NCBI RefSeq assembly: GCF_051106095.1
Contig: NC_135786.1
Coordinates: 26,005,001-26,069,000, forward strand
DNA: 64,000 nucleotides
DNA from: Pogona vitticeps
Lineage: Eukaryota > Chordata > Lepidosauria > Squamata > Agamidae
Reading direction: 5' to 3'
The notes beneath the pieces were generated by a model. The model searched no databases and was not told the DNA's origin. It worked only from the letters and a program-made list of their open reading frames with translations. The position numbers were made by a program, and so were the translations under genes. Positions 12,201 through 24,000 of this stretch are shown piece by piece. Positions within the stretch are counted from its first letter, which is position 1. Every line of letters starts with the position of its first letter.

Positions 12201-13679
12201 TGCGTTCCAATGGGGAAAATAGTCGTCGTTGTGCGAAGATCACCCATAGGGAAGCCATTTTGCGAAGCCGCCAACCAGCTGTTAAAATTGTCGTTGTAAC
12301 AGCCACCCTAACACTTCACAGAGTGGTTGCTACTTCACTTTAAAATTCTGCTGCCACCAACTTATCCTTAAAAATCAAGCGAAGGACAAGTGTAACTTTG
12401 AAAAACAAAAACTGGTTTATTGATTACAAAAATAAGAATGGTAAATCACAGGTAAAGAATCAATAAGTCAATCACTGTAAATAAATCACTGGCTCTCACA
12501 GACTATTTCACACTGACAGGCTCTCTCACTCACTATAACTAACAATCACTTAAAACCCTCAGCACAAGCTCTCATCTCCAATCAGTCTGTCCTCACACAC
12601 TCTTCACCCCCCTTTTTATACCAGCTCATCCCCTTCAGTTCCACCCTCTGTCACACCATTGGCTGATGATTCACTGCCCAGCTGTGACGAACAGGTGAGG
12701 GCAGGGCTGAACGTTACAGTCGTCTTGCGAAGCATCGGTCCCAGAAAAAGAATCGTCTTGCGAAGCACGGACCGAAACATCGTACAGTGGTGCCTCGCAT
12801 AGCGATCGCTCCATTGAGCGACGAAATCGCTTAGCGACAGAGTTTTTGCGATCGCAAAAGCGATCACTTTGCGATGGTCCCTATGGGGTTTTTTCTCTTT
12901 GCGATGATTGTGGGGAAGCGATCAGGGCAAAGCAACCCTTTTTTAACAGCTGATCGGCGGTTTCAAAATGGTCGCCGGGAAAACAAAATGGCCGCCCGCT
13001 GTTTTTCCTCGCTTGAGAGGCAGCGAAAATGGTGGCGCTATGGAGGATTTTCGCTTAAAGGTGAGATTTTAAGCCCATAGCAACGCATTAATCACGTTTT
13101 AATGCGTTTCTGTGGGCTTTTTAATTTCGTTTAGCAATGTTTTCACTTAGCAACGTTTTTTCCGGAACGGATTAACGTCGCTAAGCGAGGCACCACTGTA
13201 TAGTGAAAATCGCCCATAGAAAACACTATTTTGCAAAGCACAATGGCGATCGCAAAACCTCCTCATCATGTGGATTCGTCGTTTTGCAGGGTAATCGTCT
13301 TGCAAGGTACCACTGTATATGGAATTTTGGTGGAAAATCAACTTCGGATAGCTCATTTTTTATTACCAAGTTACTCTCTCCCTGAATGGTACACTTTCCA
13401 ATAAAATAATGTGGGTTGTTTTTTCATTTTCCTTGCAGTGCCATAGGTTTGCTGTATTTCATTCGAAGAGGGAAGCAGTGCTTGGATTTCACAGTCACTG
13501 TTCACTTTTTCCATCTGTTGGGCTGCTGGATTTACAACGCACACTTTCCAACTGCTTTAACATGGTGGCTAGTACACATTGTCTGCACAGCCCTCATGGC
13601 AGTGATCGGGGAGTACCTCTGCATGCGAACAGAACTGAAGGAAATCCCATTAAACTCAGCCCCAAAATCCAACGTATAG
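9279..13679 (+). CDS. SYS1: SYS1 Golgi trafficking protein (whole gene, coding part)
   Basis: The three coding exons 9387-9548, 11398-11465 and 13439-13679 join in phase (0, then 2) into 156 codons plus TAG, the same length as human SYS1. The product is a small four-pass Golgi membrane protein that, as known for the family, recruits the Arf-like GTPase ARFRP1 to the trans-Golgi and so GRIP-domain golgins. Visible landmarks are FRSYVWDP at residues 5-12, the motif GFSTPPGRL at 57-65 before the second membrane segment, FIRRGKQCLDFTVTVHFFHL at 84-103, and a cytosolic tail ending KEIPLNSAPKSNV. Hydrophobic stretches lie at about 14-38, 66-85, 95-109 and 117-138. The start at 9387 follows from the exact N-terminal match. 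The third coding intron carries nested transposons. All introns are GT-AG. No defect is seen. Confidence 0.97.
9387..9548 (+). CDS. SYS1: SYS1 first coding exon
   Basis: 54 codons, from the ATG at 9387 (start MAPQFRSYVWDP) to phase 0. The acceptor of this exon is at 9277-9278 after a pyrimidine-rich tract, so 108 bp of it is 5' untranslated. The donor GTAAGAAA starts at 9549. Confidence 0.96.
9549..11397 (+). other. SYS1 intron between first and second coding exons
   Basis: GT-AG intron of 1849 bp. Short open frames such as 10258-10569 have no recognisable content. No clear transposon was recognised. Confidence 0.8.
11398..11465 (+). CDS. SYS1: SYS1 second coding exon
   Basis: 68 bp encoding VLGFSTPPGRLAMMAFILNA and the first two bases of Cys77. 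The acceptor AG is at 11396-11397 and the donor GTAAGT at 11466. The conserved STPPGR loop precedes the second membrane helix. Confidence 0.96.
12295..12718 (-). mobile_element. solo LTR of an LTR retroelement (fossil)
   Basis: A 424-bp unit with TGTAAC/GTTACA ends, flanked by the exact 5-bp direct repeat GTCGT (12290-12294 and 12719-12723). On the minus strand it has LTR architecture: a TATA box (GGTATAAAAAGGG) upstream, then an AATAAA polyadenylation signal in the distal half. No internal coding region is present, so it is the usual product of recombination between two LTRs. The 5-bp duplication suits Gypsy or some ERV groups; the exact family cannot be read. It is younger than the MITE it interrupts. 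Confidence 0.85.
12785..13198. mobile_element. inner MITE, CAGTGGTGCCTCG family
   Basis: The 414-bp element begins cagtggtgcctcgcatagcg and ends with the inverse (cgctaagcgaggcaccactg). It is flanked by TA on both sides (12783-12784 and 13199-13200). The interior is rich in short inverted motifs such as gcgatcgcaaaagcgatc and encodes no transposase. It inserted into the outer MITE. Relatives are at 59708-60124 and 63103-63949. Confidence 0.85.
13439..13679 (+). CDS. SYS1: SYS1 third (last) coding exon
   Basis: 241 bp. It starts with the T completing Cys77 after acceptor AG at 13437-13438 and ends with the stop TAG at 13677-13679. It encodes membrane segments three and four and the conserved tail ending SAPKSNV. 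Confidence 0.97.
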
Positions 13680-14230
13680 ACTGTCAGAGGTATGGTCTCT
13701 CCTTCTGAACTTCAGCATCTTGGTGCTAGTATCATAAACGATGATGCGGAGAAAAACCCTCTTGCAAACGCTGTCTGGACAGTTGAGGTCCATGGGCACA
13801 TGCTGAACAAAGCGCATTCTGATGTGGCACCTCTTACTACTCATGCAGGCACATCTGTTCCTAGAGTGACGCAGGCCAGATGTAGTGCTGAACAGCAAAA
13901 CGTAAACGTGTGCAGAAAATATACTGTTTTTGTGATGTGATCTGTGGGTTGTGATGGTCAGAGCTGTCTACTGTATCACAAGCTCCAGCTGGATGAGGAG
14001 CAGTACACAATGCAGAAGTCACTTTTTCCCTGTGCCCCAGGCTTTCGTTACCTTCCAACAGTCTTCTGAATATAAAATCAGCAACCTAGAAGGATATAAT
14101 ACTGTATTTCTCACTTGGCTGCTGCCATCCAAGAAGGCTTGGATAAGGGTGAGGAAGAAAGCTTCCATATTTGTAGGACTGAAGGAACATCTTCATAAAG
14201 TAATAAAGTCTGTAGCTTTCTACAGGAGTG
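13680..14230 (+). other. SYS1: SYS1 3' untranslated region with candidate polyadenylation signal
   Basis: Sequence after the SYS1 stop. An AATAAA hexamer lies at 14202-14207, giving a 3' UTR of about 550 bp if used. Later signals cannot be excluded, so the end is tentative. The open frames here are not conserved-looking. Confidence 0.45.
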
Positions 14231-15287
14231 TTAAAGCTTAGGGATCAGGCAGGGTGACATTATTTAAGCGGCTAATGGTTCAGTGGAGAGGAAAGCCTAT
14301 GGTGAGACAGGAATGCAATTCAGGAAGTCAGATGGTCGAAACTTTCCACCTCTCAGCTCCATTAAGGTAAATAGCACACATAGCAAGTCAGCCAACCAGC
14401 TGTGAATGTGGTTCACTATGTCTGGTATGAAGGGCTAGCTGTTCCTGATGACAGAGGCTGATTTGTACTCTGGAAATGCTCCGGATGAGCTTTTTCTATA
14501 TTACAATGAATGTATCGCCATGAAGATTCAGGCCTTTTCTCCATTCACAGGTTCTAATATTCATAACCAAGGACATGTTCTTCATTGCAGGATGCTGTGC
14601 AGGACATTTTTTTTAAAAGAGGAAACTGTTGACAATAATAATAGACTGTTTCTTGACTATGAGCAGGCTTTAAGAGAAACTTCATCCAGTTTCAGTTGCC
14701 ACCTATGAATAGCAGCCTGAATAGGGCTGTCTCTTGCACAGCTGCAATTTCCTCCTTTTTTGAAGGGGGTTATTCAGGGAGGATTAATCTGTAACATCCA
14801 GCTGTAGCTATTTTTAAACAATAATGACCTTTTATTTCCTTTCTGACCTGCCACTGAGCTTTCTTTTGTACGCAAATATTTGTGAATGCTGTCAGTTTGT
14901 ATAAGTTATCTTGGTAAGTGAATGCTTGGTTTGTAACAATTAGAGAGATAATTTTGCAAAATAGAACTTGATAAACTGTATCTCATAATGCTCCTGTGGG
15001 ACTCCAGTGATGTCATAGGTGAACTGTACCTAGCGATCCTATGCAGGCAGAGGTTCTAGGGTAATGGTTCTTGCCCAGATTCCTTAAAATTTAGGTAAGG
15101 GCAGTTTTATTTAAAAAATTATTTACTTGCCCCTTATTACGTGTGGCGGATATATCAGAGTTAGTATCCTCTCTTCCATTGTTGATATTCTGTGCTTTGT
15201 TGTGTATGGTTGCAGATCATGACTGTTCCAGCAGATGGCATTGTTTTCTTCTGAAGCAGATTTGATGTTACGAGAAAATCTATATAG

Positions 15288-15641
15288 CAGAGGTTGTCAA
15301 CCCCCAGTCTGCGGCCCAGTGCCGGTCCGTGGCCTGAGCCGGACCCGGACGCGGAGACAGACCTCCCACCCCCCTACACGCACCCCCCTCCCCACAGCTG
15401 CTTTGCGCACACTCATGCATGCCAGCGCAGGCGTGAGCGCTCCCCTGCCCCTCTTTATGCCTGCAGCCAAGCGCCTGTGCAAGGGCATGCGGGCGCTCCT
15501 GCACATGCATGAAGGGGGGGAGCACTCATGATGGCTCTGGCATGCACATGCTCCCCCACCACTTTGCGCATGCGCCCAAAAGCGCACGAGCAAGTGCGGG
15601 GGGGGGGGTGCCCTGCTTTCCTCAGAGTTTGGGGACCACTG
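15288..15641. mobile_element. hAT-like non-autonomous DNA transposon
   Basis: Ends are cagaggttgtcaacccccag and gtttggggaccactg, typical of hAT termini. The 8-bp flanks ctatatag (15280-15287) and ttgtatag (15642-15649) match at 6 of 8 positions, an aged hAT-size target duplication. The interior is GC- and C-rich with no transposase; the overlapping open frames there on both strands are composition artefacts. Confidence 0.75.
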
Positions 15642-16559
15642 TTGTATAGGTCCTGTGGAAAATTATAAAGTTCAGCTGTCGTTTTGCATTAGCTTCCTTT
15701 CCTGAATGACAGTGTCACTTGTAAGATCATTGTATCATCATCATGGTAGCATGTACAATCTTGAATGAAATTACGCAGAACATATCTACCTGCCTCATAT
15801 TGTCAAAACAGGCAGAGCCTCATTCTCCTTAGTTCCAGGTGAATGTGCTTCCTGGTCATATTTTCAGTCCAAGACATATTTCCCAAATATGGTATCCTCT
15901 CAATGTTTTCAACTACAAACACCATCAGATTCAGCTATCATTGTCAATTGAAGTTGTAGTCCCAAAGTATTTGAAGATACCATATCAGACAAAGACCATA
16001 AGCATGTAAACAATGAATATTTTCACTCAGTGGCTGAAATCAGTCGCTATAACTTTTGCACTGTACAACAAGAATGATGTTATCAACCAGGAAGTGAAAT
16101 ATTTCATTTATTTTAATTTAACACACATGCCCTTTCAGTTTCTGAGGTTTCCTAAGGATTCCTTTTGTCCTGAGGAAACCTTTGGGAGCTTCAGGATGGG
16201 TGGGGGAGCCTTTTGTATCAAAAATTTGTTGGTGGCCGTCCCTCCGTCAGCAGTCCAGTGGCCGTTTTCTTATTTTAAAAGCTTTTCCTGGGACTCCCAA
16301 AGGCTTCTGCAGCACACAGGGATCCCTGGGGGGCCTTGGAACCTTAAGGGGATGGGTTTTAGAAATCTTAAATTCAGTTATAACATTTTCTATCACCGGC
16401 TGATGAAGTCATTGTCATTGTGCAGTGTAAAGTTGTGCAACAGGATTTCAGCCAGTGTCTTTTTGTCAGGGTGATTGAGGATGTATTTTCAAATCACCTC
16501 AGGAAATACTGGCTGCTGTCACACTAGATGCAAATTTTAAAAAAGGCTGTTTTTGCTGG

Positions 16560-16835
16560 CTTGTCCTATTTATTTATTAAAGTATTTATAAATTGTCTCT
16601 GTCCCAAAGGGCTTGAAAGGAAATATACATTAAAAGCAAAACAATGTAAGTAATATTGTTCCGTCGTGACAGTGAGAGTGGTTCAGCTATGGAATTGAGT
16701 ACTTCAGAAAGTAGTATCCTCTCTTTCATTAAACAAAGACTGGGTGGGCAACTGTCATAGATGCTTTTCGTGTAGACTTCCTATTTCAGCAGGCAGTTGG
16801 ACTCTGTGACCTGTGATGTCCCTTCCAGCTCTACA
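16560..16835 (+). repeat. LINE 3'-end debris including a CR1 tail
   Basis: At 16565-16640 is the common 'tatttatttattaaagtatttataaattg...cccaaagggctt' repeat. At 16765-16830 is CR1-type 3' sequence (ggcagttggactctgtgacctgtgatgtcccttccagctc in part). Both are short and decayed. Confidence 0.5.
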
Positions 16836-16944
16836 GCCCATGATGCCAAAAACGGCAAGCTATCTTTACAGCATCTCTAGAGAGTAGAATAAAACTTTAA
16901 AACCCACCAAAAGCCAACCTAAGTGGAAGTTTCTATAATAGTAA

Positions 16945-17055
16945 TTGTGTGCCATCAAGTCATTTCAGACCTGCGGTGACACTTTCCAAGGTTTTCTAGG
17001 TATAGAGTATTCCAAAGTGGCTTAACGTCCCCTTCTTCTTGGGGGTTTGTATTGC
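16945..17055 (-). mobile_element. partial Sauria-type SINE (tail)
   Basis: The segment starting 'gtgtgccatcaagtcatttc' and ending 'ccccttcttcttgg' is the complement of the SINE tail seen complete at 30053-30275, 46655-46875 and 49747-49975. The head is missing. Confidence 0.55.
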
Positions 17056-18801
17056 TTGATCAAGACCACAGAGACTGGCTCTTCTTCTACAAGACAAAGT
17101 GAAGAATCAAATTCCTGACCCCTGGCTTCACAACCTGCCCAAAGCTTGACAAAGGTGAAGTCAATTTGACTTTCACAGGAAAGGAGTTCCACAATTGCCA
17201 GGCTGCCAGAGAAAAGATCCCTAGCAACCAAAATTATGGACAGGTTCAAATGGGAGGATGTTGTCTTGCGGTTATCCCAGTTCCATGATATTTAGGGATT
17301 TATAGATTAAAATAAGTGCCTTAAACTGTGCTTGGAAACAAATTAGAAATTAATGCAGTTGATATAAGAGCAGTGTTGCATGGTGTATGAAGCACACAGA
17401 AAGCCATCTGGCTGTTCCATCGTGTTCTATTTGAAATTTCTATACTTTGAGGAGAGCTCTACATGGAACATACTGCAATAGAGTAAATGGAAAAATACTT
17501 AAGGTGTAGTTTGCTTTGGCCAGATCTCTTTTCACTAAGAAGGGGCACAGCTGGCATGCCAGCTGAATTTGGACAAAGGTAATCTTTGAGAAAGCATGCA
17601 AGCTCACCCAAAATGACCTAAACCAATCATAGACTTGCCATTACAATGACAATAAAATATCTGCCCTTGTCTGGATTGAGCCTCAAGTTATTTCACATCA
17701 ACCCAGTGCTGTATCCAGGACTTTAAAAAGAGCTGTCAACTAATATCAGGAAAATGATGGTATCCAACCTCAGATGATCTTCCACAGTGGCTTCATGTGT
17801 GTATTAAAAAAGATCAGGGGACAAAATAGAAATCCAAGAAATCTTGTGAACTGACAGACTAAGTAATAGTCTGCCAACATTATATTCTAACAAAGTAGAA
17901 ATAAACAGGCAAAGCATTTCCCACTAGTTCCATACGAGACAAATGTTCCAGAAGGGTGTTATGCATAATATTGAAAGCTGCTGAGAGAATTTAAGGGTGT
18001 TTTGGGTAAACAAAAACTTCATCTAAGAAGCAGCTGGATTTAACTAATCACTGCTGATCTTTGGCGTTTTCTTAAACTCTTTTCTGCACCACGAGCTCTG
18101 TAACCTACAAAGGCTTCCAGTTTCAAACCTGTATAAATGATTGGTAAGGAATTGAACTGGATGGCTGGTTTCCTTCCTTTGAACTTCCATTATCTCTTCT
18201 CCTGCTTCACTGCTGTCTGAGGATAGAGTGGCCAACTTTACAGGGATATTGTGAGCTTTGAAAAATAAAAAATCCCTATATTTTGAATGTTGGTTATATG
18301 ATCATTATTTGGACTGGCCAGTGTCACAGTGTGAATTTGTATCAAACAAATCTGAAAAATCAGGAAGGAAGAAGCAATTGTATGCCTTTAAAAGGGCTCA
18401 GTTCTGCGATATCAAAACAGAAAACCTTTGCAGACTAAGCTAGAATGGTCTCTGATGCAAACAGTCTTGGGGTGCACAGATGCTCATTGGGCTGCAGAAA
18501 TCTTTGGAAATGCTCCTTTGGGACCCATAATGCCCAGCAGTGTAGCTGTGCCTATTTCCGATGCTAATCAGAACTTGTAGGTAGAACTGCAGGCAGGAAT
18601 TGAAAAACTTCATTATACAGCCATCATTTTTGATCTGGTAGCCATCTCTCCTTTAGTCACTCCTACCATGTTGGCTCTCAGCTATACGATTTCTTTTAAA
18701 GAAACAAAGAGGAATAAAGTACCTCTGTGCATGCATAGAGTGTCTTCTATCAGTGCTGAGCAGCACTTGTTTTACTCTTCTAGGATGACGTGTGAATCAA
18801 G

Positions 18802-18802
18802 T

Positions 18803-18877
<75 letters not shown>

Positions 18878-18921
18878 TAGATATAGATATAGATATAGAT
18901 ATATATATGTATATAAGAGAG

Positions 18922-19000
<79 letters not shown>
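18802..19000. repeat. compound microsatellite (ATAG)n-(TATAGA)n-(CA)n
   Basis: About 19 units of ATAG (18802-18876), then four TATAGA units and a TA-rich bridge, then 38 CA units (18925-19000). It lies between the convergent 3' ends of SYS1 and the neuritin gene and is likely highly variable in length. Confidence 0.95.
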
Positions 19001-19002
<2 letters not shown>

Positions 19003-19939
19003 AATTCCCATTAGATCATGTTCATGCAAATATATACTCTTTCTTGCCAGTTAATACAACGAACCTTACGAGCAGCTTGTCATTCAACTACCATGTTGAA
19101 TGGTAATTAGAGATGGGTCTGAATTTAAAAAAAATCGTGATGCATCTTGATTCATGATTCATCCAGTTTGATAAATCATGAATTACAAATTTATGATTTT
19201 TTCCTGACAAATTGACAAAACGATTTGTCAATTCGTTTTTGCCTTTAAAACCTTATAAAACGCCCCCCCCCAGCACCTAGAGACACCAGAACAGCAGCAG
19301 AGAAGGTTCCCGACTCTCATCTACAAGCCTCTGCAGCTGTATATCACCACAGAGCAGGGAAACAGCAGATGGCAACTCCCCTTGCTTAATGAACCTGGCC
19401 CACTGTAGGTACTTCAGGGCCTGCTGCTAGAAAGCATTTCTGGAACAGCTGCTTCTCTGTACTGAAGTCTTACAGGAGAACCTTTTGTTTAGCCTTGCTA
19501 AATTTGTCAGAGAGGACCCTGGAGAGCAGTAGCTTTTCTTTTCAGCTTGATTTATAAAAAGTGAGGTTGCATTCCACAATGTAAATGACCAGAGAATGAT
19601 TTTTAAAATAATAATATGATGGATACAAATGGCTAAAGAGTATAGTGCTCCATCCCTTCCACCCCCAATTTCTGATCTTTGGAGTTTACCCCTCGATGGA
19701 GCCTTGTGGTTCTTACATTTCCATTATCTTACAGGCCTGTAGTTTGGCCAACTTGGTTTATACTGCATCAGAGTTGTGTAAGAATACATTTAAGACTTAA
19801 AGCAGCAGGTCCATATACAGTATACAGTTGGCCCACAAATGGCGTTGGAATATCACACACATCCCATGAAATGCTTTAACACTGAATGGCAAAAGAAATT
19901 GTTCCCATAAATTTCCTTCAAAAATTTCCCACAATTTCT

Positions 19940-20825
19940 TCAGAGGAGTTGACAGCACTTTATTCACATATCACTCTTGGGAAAAATAAGAAAGGAGGGT
20001 GGAAGAGATTTGTTAGAAAAAAATGGATTGTACAGCTTGATTATTTGTAAAGGGATGCAGAAATGTGCAGTTATTCCATATTACAGGTAGCCCTGAGATG
20101 CCATTAGTTGTGTTTGATTCAGAACTCTTAGTGCTCATCATCTGCAGCCATAATCCAACATAATGTAACAGGCTGAATTCAAATTTCCTTAGAATGTGCA
20201 GTCATTTGGAAGATGGAACTTGAATGATGGTCTGTTAAAATACAACTGTACATCTCAGTCAAATAGTCCAAGGCCAGATATAAGTAACACATAGATCCGT
20301 TGGTAGATATTTCCTGGGATTATTCCAGTTATGAAATGAAGACCTGTGAATTTGTTTCTCTGGGAAAATCCAATATTACTTTCCTGTTTCATGTATTTTC
20401 CATTCAAAAGTATCCTGGAATTATAGTTTACACAACAGGCTGCTGCTTTAAGGGTTGAAGTTTTGGAGGAGAAGGTCAACATAACAGCTTACTGCTAAGG
20501 GCACATCCAGATGATGGGTATATCCAATTAGAACGCCAGGCGAGGAGGACAGTGCTGTCGCTTTACTTTTGTTGTCATTTCTCACGTGAACTCTACTTAA
20601 GCACCTAAATTTGAGATCCTTGTGCAGATGTATACGGCCAAGATCAAACCAGAACATTCACCAGTTTCCACTGATAAGCCTGGTAACTATATAAGACTAT
20701 GAAATGGGAAGGGTCCATACTGATAACCAGCATTCACTAAATAAATAAGCAACCTTAACAATGTTTATCAAAGAACTTGGAGAGAAGTAGATGTAGATTT
20801 GCACAGATCTGCAGTGCTGCTTCCT
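19940..20825 (-). other. probable 3' UTR of the neuritin gene
   Basis: Minus-strand sequence after the neuritin stop codon. A canonical AATAAA followed by GTGCTGTC lies at 19959-19964 (complement), giving a 3' UTR of about 870 bp, a normal size for a neuritin gene. Use of the signal is inferred. Confidence 0.5.
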
Positions 20826-21051
20826 TTATAAATTAAGCCAAGTCACCATCAGAGTGATGCTTAATAATGATGTAGCTGGAATGAGCACTGAGCTGAAATT
20901 CTGGGAGTTGCTGGGTGTGCAGAGGTCAAAAAGGCTGCCCTGAAATTTGATCTTCTGAGATTCCTTTTGCAACATCTCCCAGATAGTTACTGCTTCCCTC
21001 TGGCATTCCCAAAGGGCAGTCATGGCACAAGCGTGGAACTCATCCCAGTAT
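20826..21051 (-). CDS. neuritin-family gene, exon 3
   Basis: 226 bp. The acceptor CATTCAG ends at 21052 and the first base (21051) completes Gly69; the stop TAA is at 20826-20828. It encodes four residues of the cysteine core environment (Cys77, Cys85, Cys113) and the GPI-signal tail ending VTWLNL, comparable to ATWLSF in NRN1. Confidence 0.93.
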
Positions 21052-24000
21052 CTGAATGAGGAGAAAAGGAGGCAGTTAGTTCTTTAACCATTATGTGCCA
21101 TGAAATACATTCTGACTTGTGGTGACCCTCCAAGGATTTTCCAGGTATAGATTACTCAAAGGTGGTTTACCAAACTCTCAACATGAAGTAAAACTGAGAA
21201 GTCACAAATAGCCTAGTTATAAAGAAAAAAGATTGATATATCCTAATAAAAAGATTTCCATATAACAATGACCATTGTAGAGAGTCTAGCCTCTCCTATC
21301 TAGCATGATTCTGTCCATCCTAGAGAGAGAGAGAGAATATCAGAGTATACCTGTACTATGTATTTTAGAAGCTTGATTACACTTAGGATAACATGGCTTC
21401 ATCCTATCTATCTATCTGTCTGTCTGTCTGTCTGTCTGTGTCTAATTCTATAGAATCTTGAGATTTGCCATTTTGAATGGTGCATAGGATTCTCTGCTAC
21501 AGAGCTGTAGTGCATCCCCCAAAATTCATTTGGGTATACATCTGAGAATTCTAAGCACATCATCAAACTATAGGTTCAAAGACTGCATCACATGGCATAT
21601 GAGATCTCCATCTGACTGTAAGAGACCCTATTTAGCCCACACCAGGCCAGTCCAAATGAGTTCTGTAGCCATGCCCTTGGTTGACACTAGTTTCAGTCTT
21701 GCATTGTGTGGACATCAGGATGCGGTACTAGTATCATGGTTGCAAGGGAAGTTGGACAATTGTTCAGTGTAGGCAAACCCGAACTTGAACAAAGGGGAGA
21801 ATGCAGTGCCCTGGTTTGACAAATAACTTTGCCCCGTGTTTAGTGAAAAGTGACTCATATCCTTTTATTAGACTTGGTGATATCTTTTTCCTTGTAGAAG
21901 AATGCTTGATTGTAATGGCCAGGGTTTCAAGTAAGAGGAGGTTTCAGCTCATATGAACCCTGATTCTGTAGAAAGTAAGCAAAGTTGGCCAAGACCAGTC
22001 TTCCCAAGCCTGCTATACCTCAAACTTTGTTGAACTACAACTCCCACCATTCCCAAGGAACAATTTTGCTTGAAATGATGGTGGTTATAATCTGATAGCC
22101 AGAGACAGGGACTTGAGTCATGGGACTCACTACCAAGTCAGACTTAAGTTGCACCAGTGACTTGACTTGGAGTCAATTGGGTTTTGTTCAATGACTTTGA
22201 CTTGGTTGTGATGCACCATTCACACACTCATTCCCCGTGTTTTTTTTTCCTGAGAAAAACAGCTTGTTATTAGTAGGGACTCGGGACTTGGTATCAAAGA
22301 TCTAGTCTTGGAACTTGGTATCAAAACTCAGACTTGCCAACATCCCTGTCAATATCTCAGGAAAGGTGCCAGGCTGAGGAAAGATATGCACCACTGTCAA
22401 TATGCACTCATGAAACACCACTGGTTTGTTTATGTGTGTGTTTTTTTAAAGGAACAAAAATCAGATAGAACATTTCTCTGAATGCCAGCTGCAAAGAGCT
22501 CATTAAATAGAACCATTCTGGCAGAAGAAATATCCTGAGTCTGTAATGAGAAAAGCTGGTGCCAAACAAGGTAAACCCAGTTTGGACCTTACCTCCTGAA
22601 AACTGCAGCACGTTTATACAGTGCTGCAGAGGAGGGAATTCAAAACAGTCTGACTTTAGATAAGGAAACCGAGAAAGGAAATGTGGGCAAAAGTGTCAAC
22701 TTTCACTGGATCTTCCTTGTTTATTTTTGGTTTCTCCCCCAATCCCCCACTTTCCGACTGGGTGGTCGCATTTTGCCAAATGCTTCTGTTGTTTGCAGCT
22801 ACCATCTGTTAAGCAAGATGGGCGATCATCACATGACCCATCAGTGTCAGACTGAGCAAATGTTGCACACAAAAAACAAAACTGCAACCAATTTCATAGC
22901 AGGCTGCTCTCAGAGGCATCAATTATACTGATCTCCATATCTGTCACTGATCAGCTTTTTCTCACTAGCAGAAAACGAGCGAGCAAAAAGGAAAGGGAAC
23001 TGAGACATCCTGAGAAACCCTTTTGTTTCATGCAGCAAAGCCTATGGAGAGTCTGTTAGATTGATGTGTTACAGCAAAACCGCATGAGGCCCATACCATA
23101 GTCACTAAAGGACCCAATGGGTCTTTCTAAGTTAAAAACAAACTTTTTTTATAAGACAAAATTTCTAAAGGTTGTGGAAGGAGATCCAAAGACAGGAATA
23201 TCCAGGGGTATATGTTTTCTGGCCTTCATCCATCAGGAAGCACCCACCGAAGGTCCAGGGAGATTAATATGTAGCCTCTGAGCTTCATCCACCCCTGCAT
23301 TAAGAGCAAAAGCCAACTGATGCATCTAGAGCAGCGGCTCCCAATCCTTGGTAACCCAGGTGTTCTTGGACTGCAACTCCCAGAAACCCTGGCCAGCACA
23401 GCTGGTGATGTTTTGGAATACAACTCGCATCATCCTTATCAATTATTCTGGCTAGGCTTATGGCAGTCCAAAACATCTAGAGGATACTGGGTTCCCTTAG
23501 TCTGAGTTAAACAATGCTTGTGTGAGGCACTTAAAAATGCTATACTTCGTTTATTATTTATCAAGCTAGGGTTCCAGTCCCAATTATATTATTTCCAGAT
23601 CAACTACCTTTCATTTTTCATCTTTTGAGATCTTTTTGTTCCTTTTATTAATCCCTTCTCCCTGCTATATGAAAAATTTCTTCACCCTCTTAATCTGGCC
23701 TGTCTTTTCCCCCATATGCTATTCTGATTCGTAGCCATATTTGCTATTCTGTTTTCAGTAGCTCTTCTCCGACAGGGGTCCTGCTCCCCCTGTTCCACTC
23801 AGCCAAGTTTGTATCTTTCCCCTGGTTGGTTGCTTCCTGCAGGACCTAATCTCTCCTTTGGCCTTCTCAATCCAGAATCTTCACACCTAGACACCCATTT
23901 GTCTTAGCCAATTTTTTATTTTATCTCTCTTCCTTGTTTGCTTTTCATCAAGCCCTCTCCTCACATATAATCCAGGCAGAACTTTGAGAGCCCTGGTCCT

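Larger units (their letters stand above)
12090..13315. mobile_element. outer MITE with TA target site, interrupted twice
   Basis: The left terminal repeat (tagtggtgccccgcaagatg, from 12090) pairs with the right end (tcttgcaaggtaccactg, to 13315). TA dinucleotides flank both ends (12088-12089 and 13316-13317). Its own sequence is interrupted by a solo LTR at 12295-12718 and by a second MITE at 12785-13198. Without them it is about 390 bp, close to its relative at 59708-60124. TIR type and TA target suggest a pogo/Tigger-like Tc1/mariner derivative. It lies in a SYS1 intron. Confidence 0.75.

Noticed and set aside
15235-15593. Four overlapping Pro/Cys-rich open frames
   Set aside because: They lie inside the hAT-like element at 15288-15641 and reflect its C-rich composition.
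18772-19029. Open frames of Val-Cys and Ile-Tyr repeats
   Set aside because: Translations of the CA and ATAG microsatellites. The same holds for the frames at 29133-29486, 32384-32647, 39171-39467 and 46081-46416.
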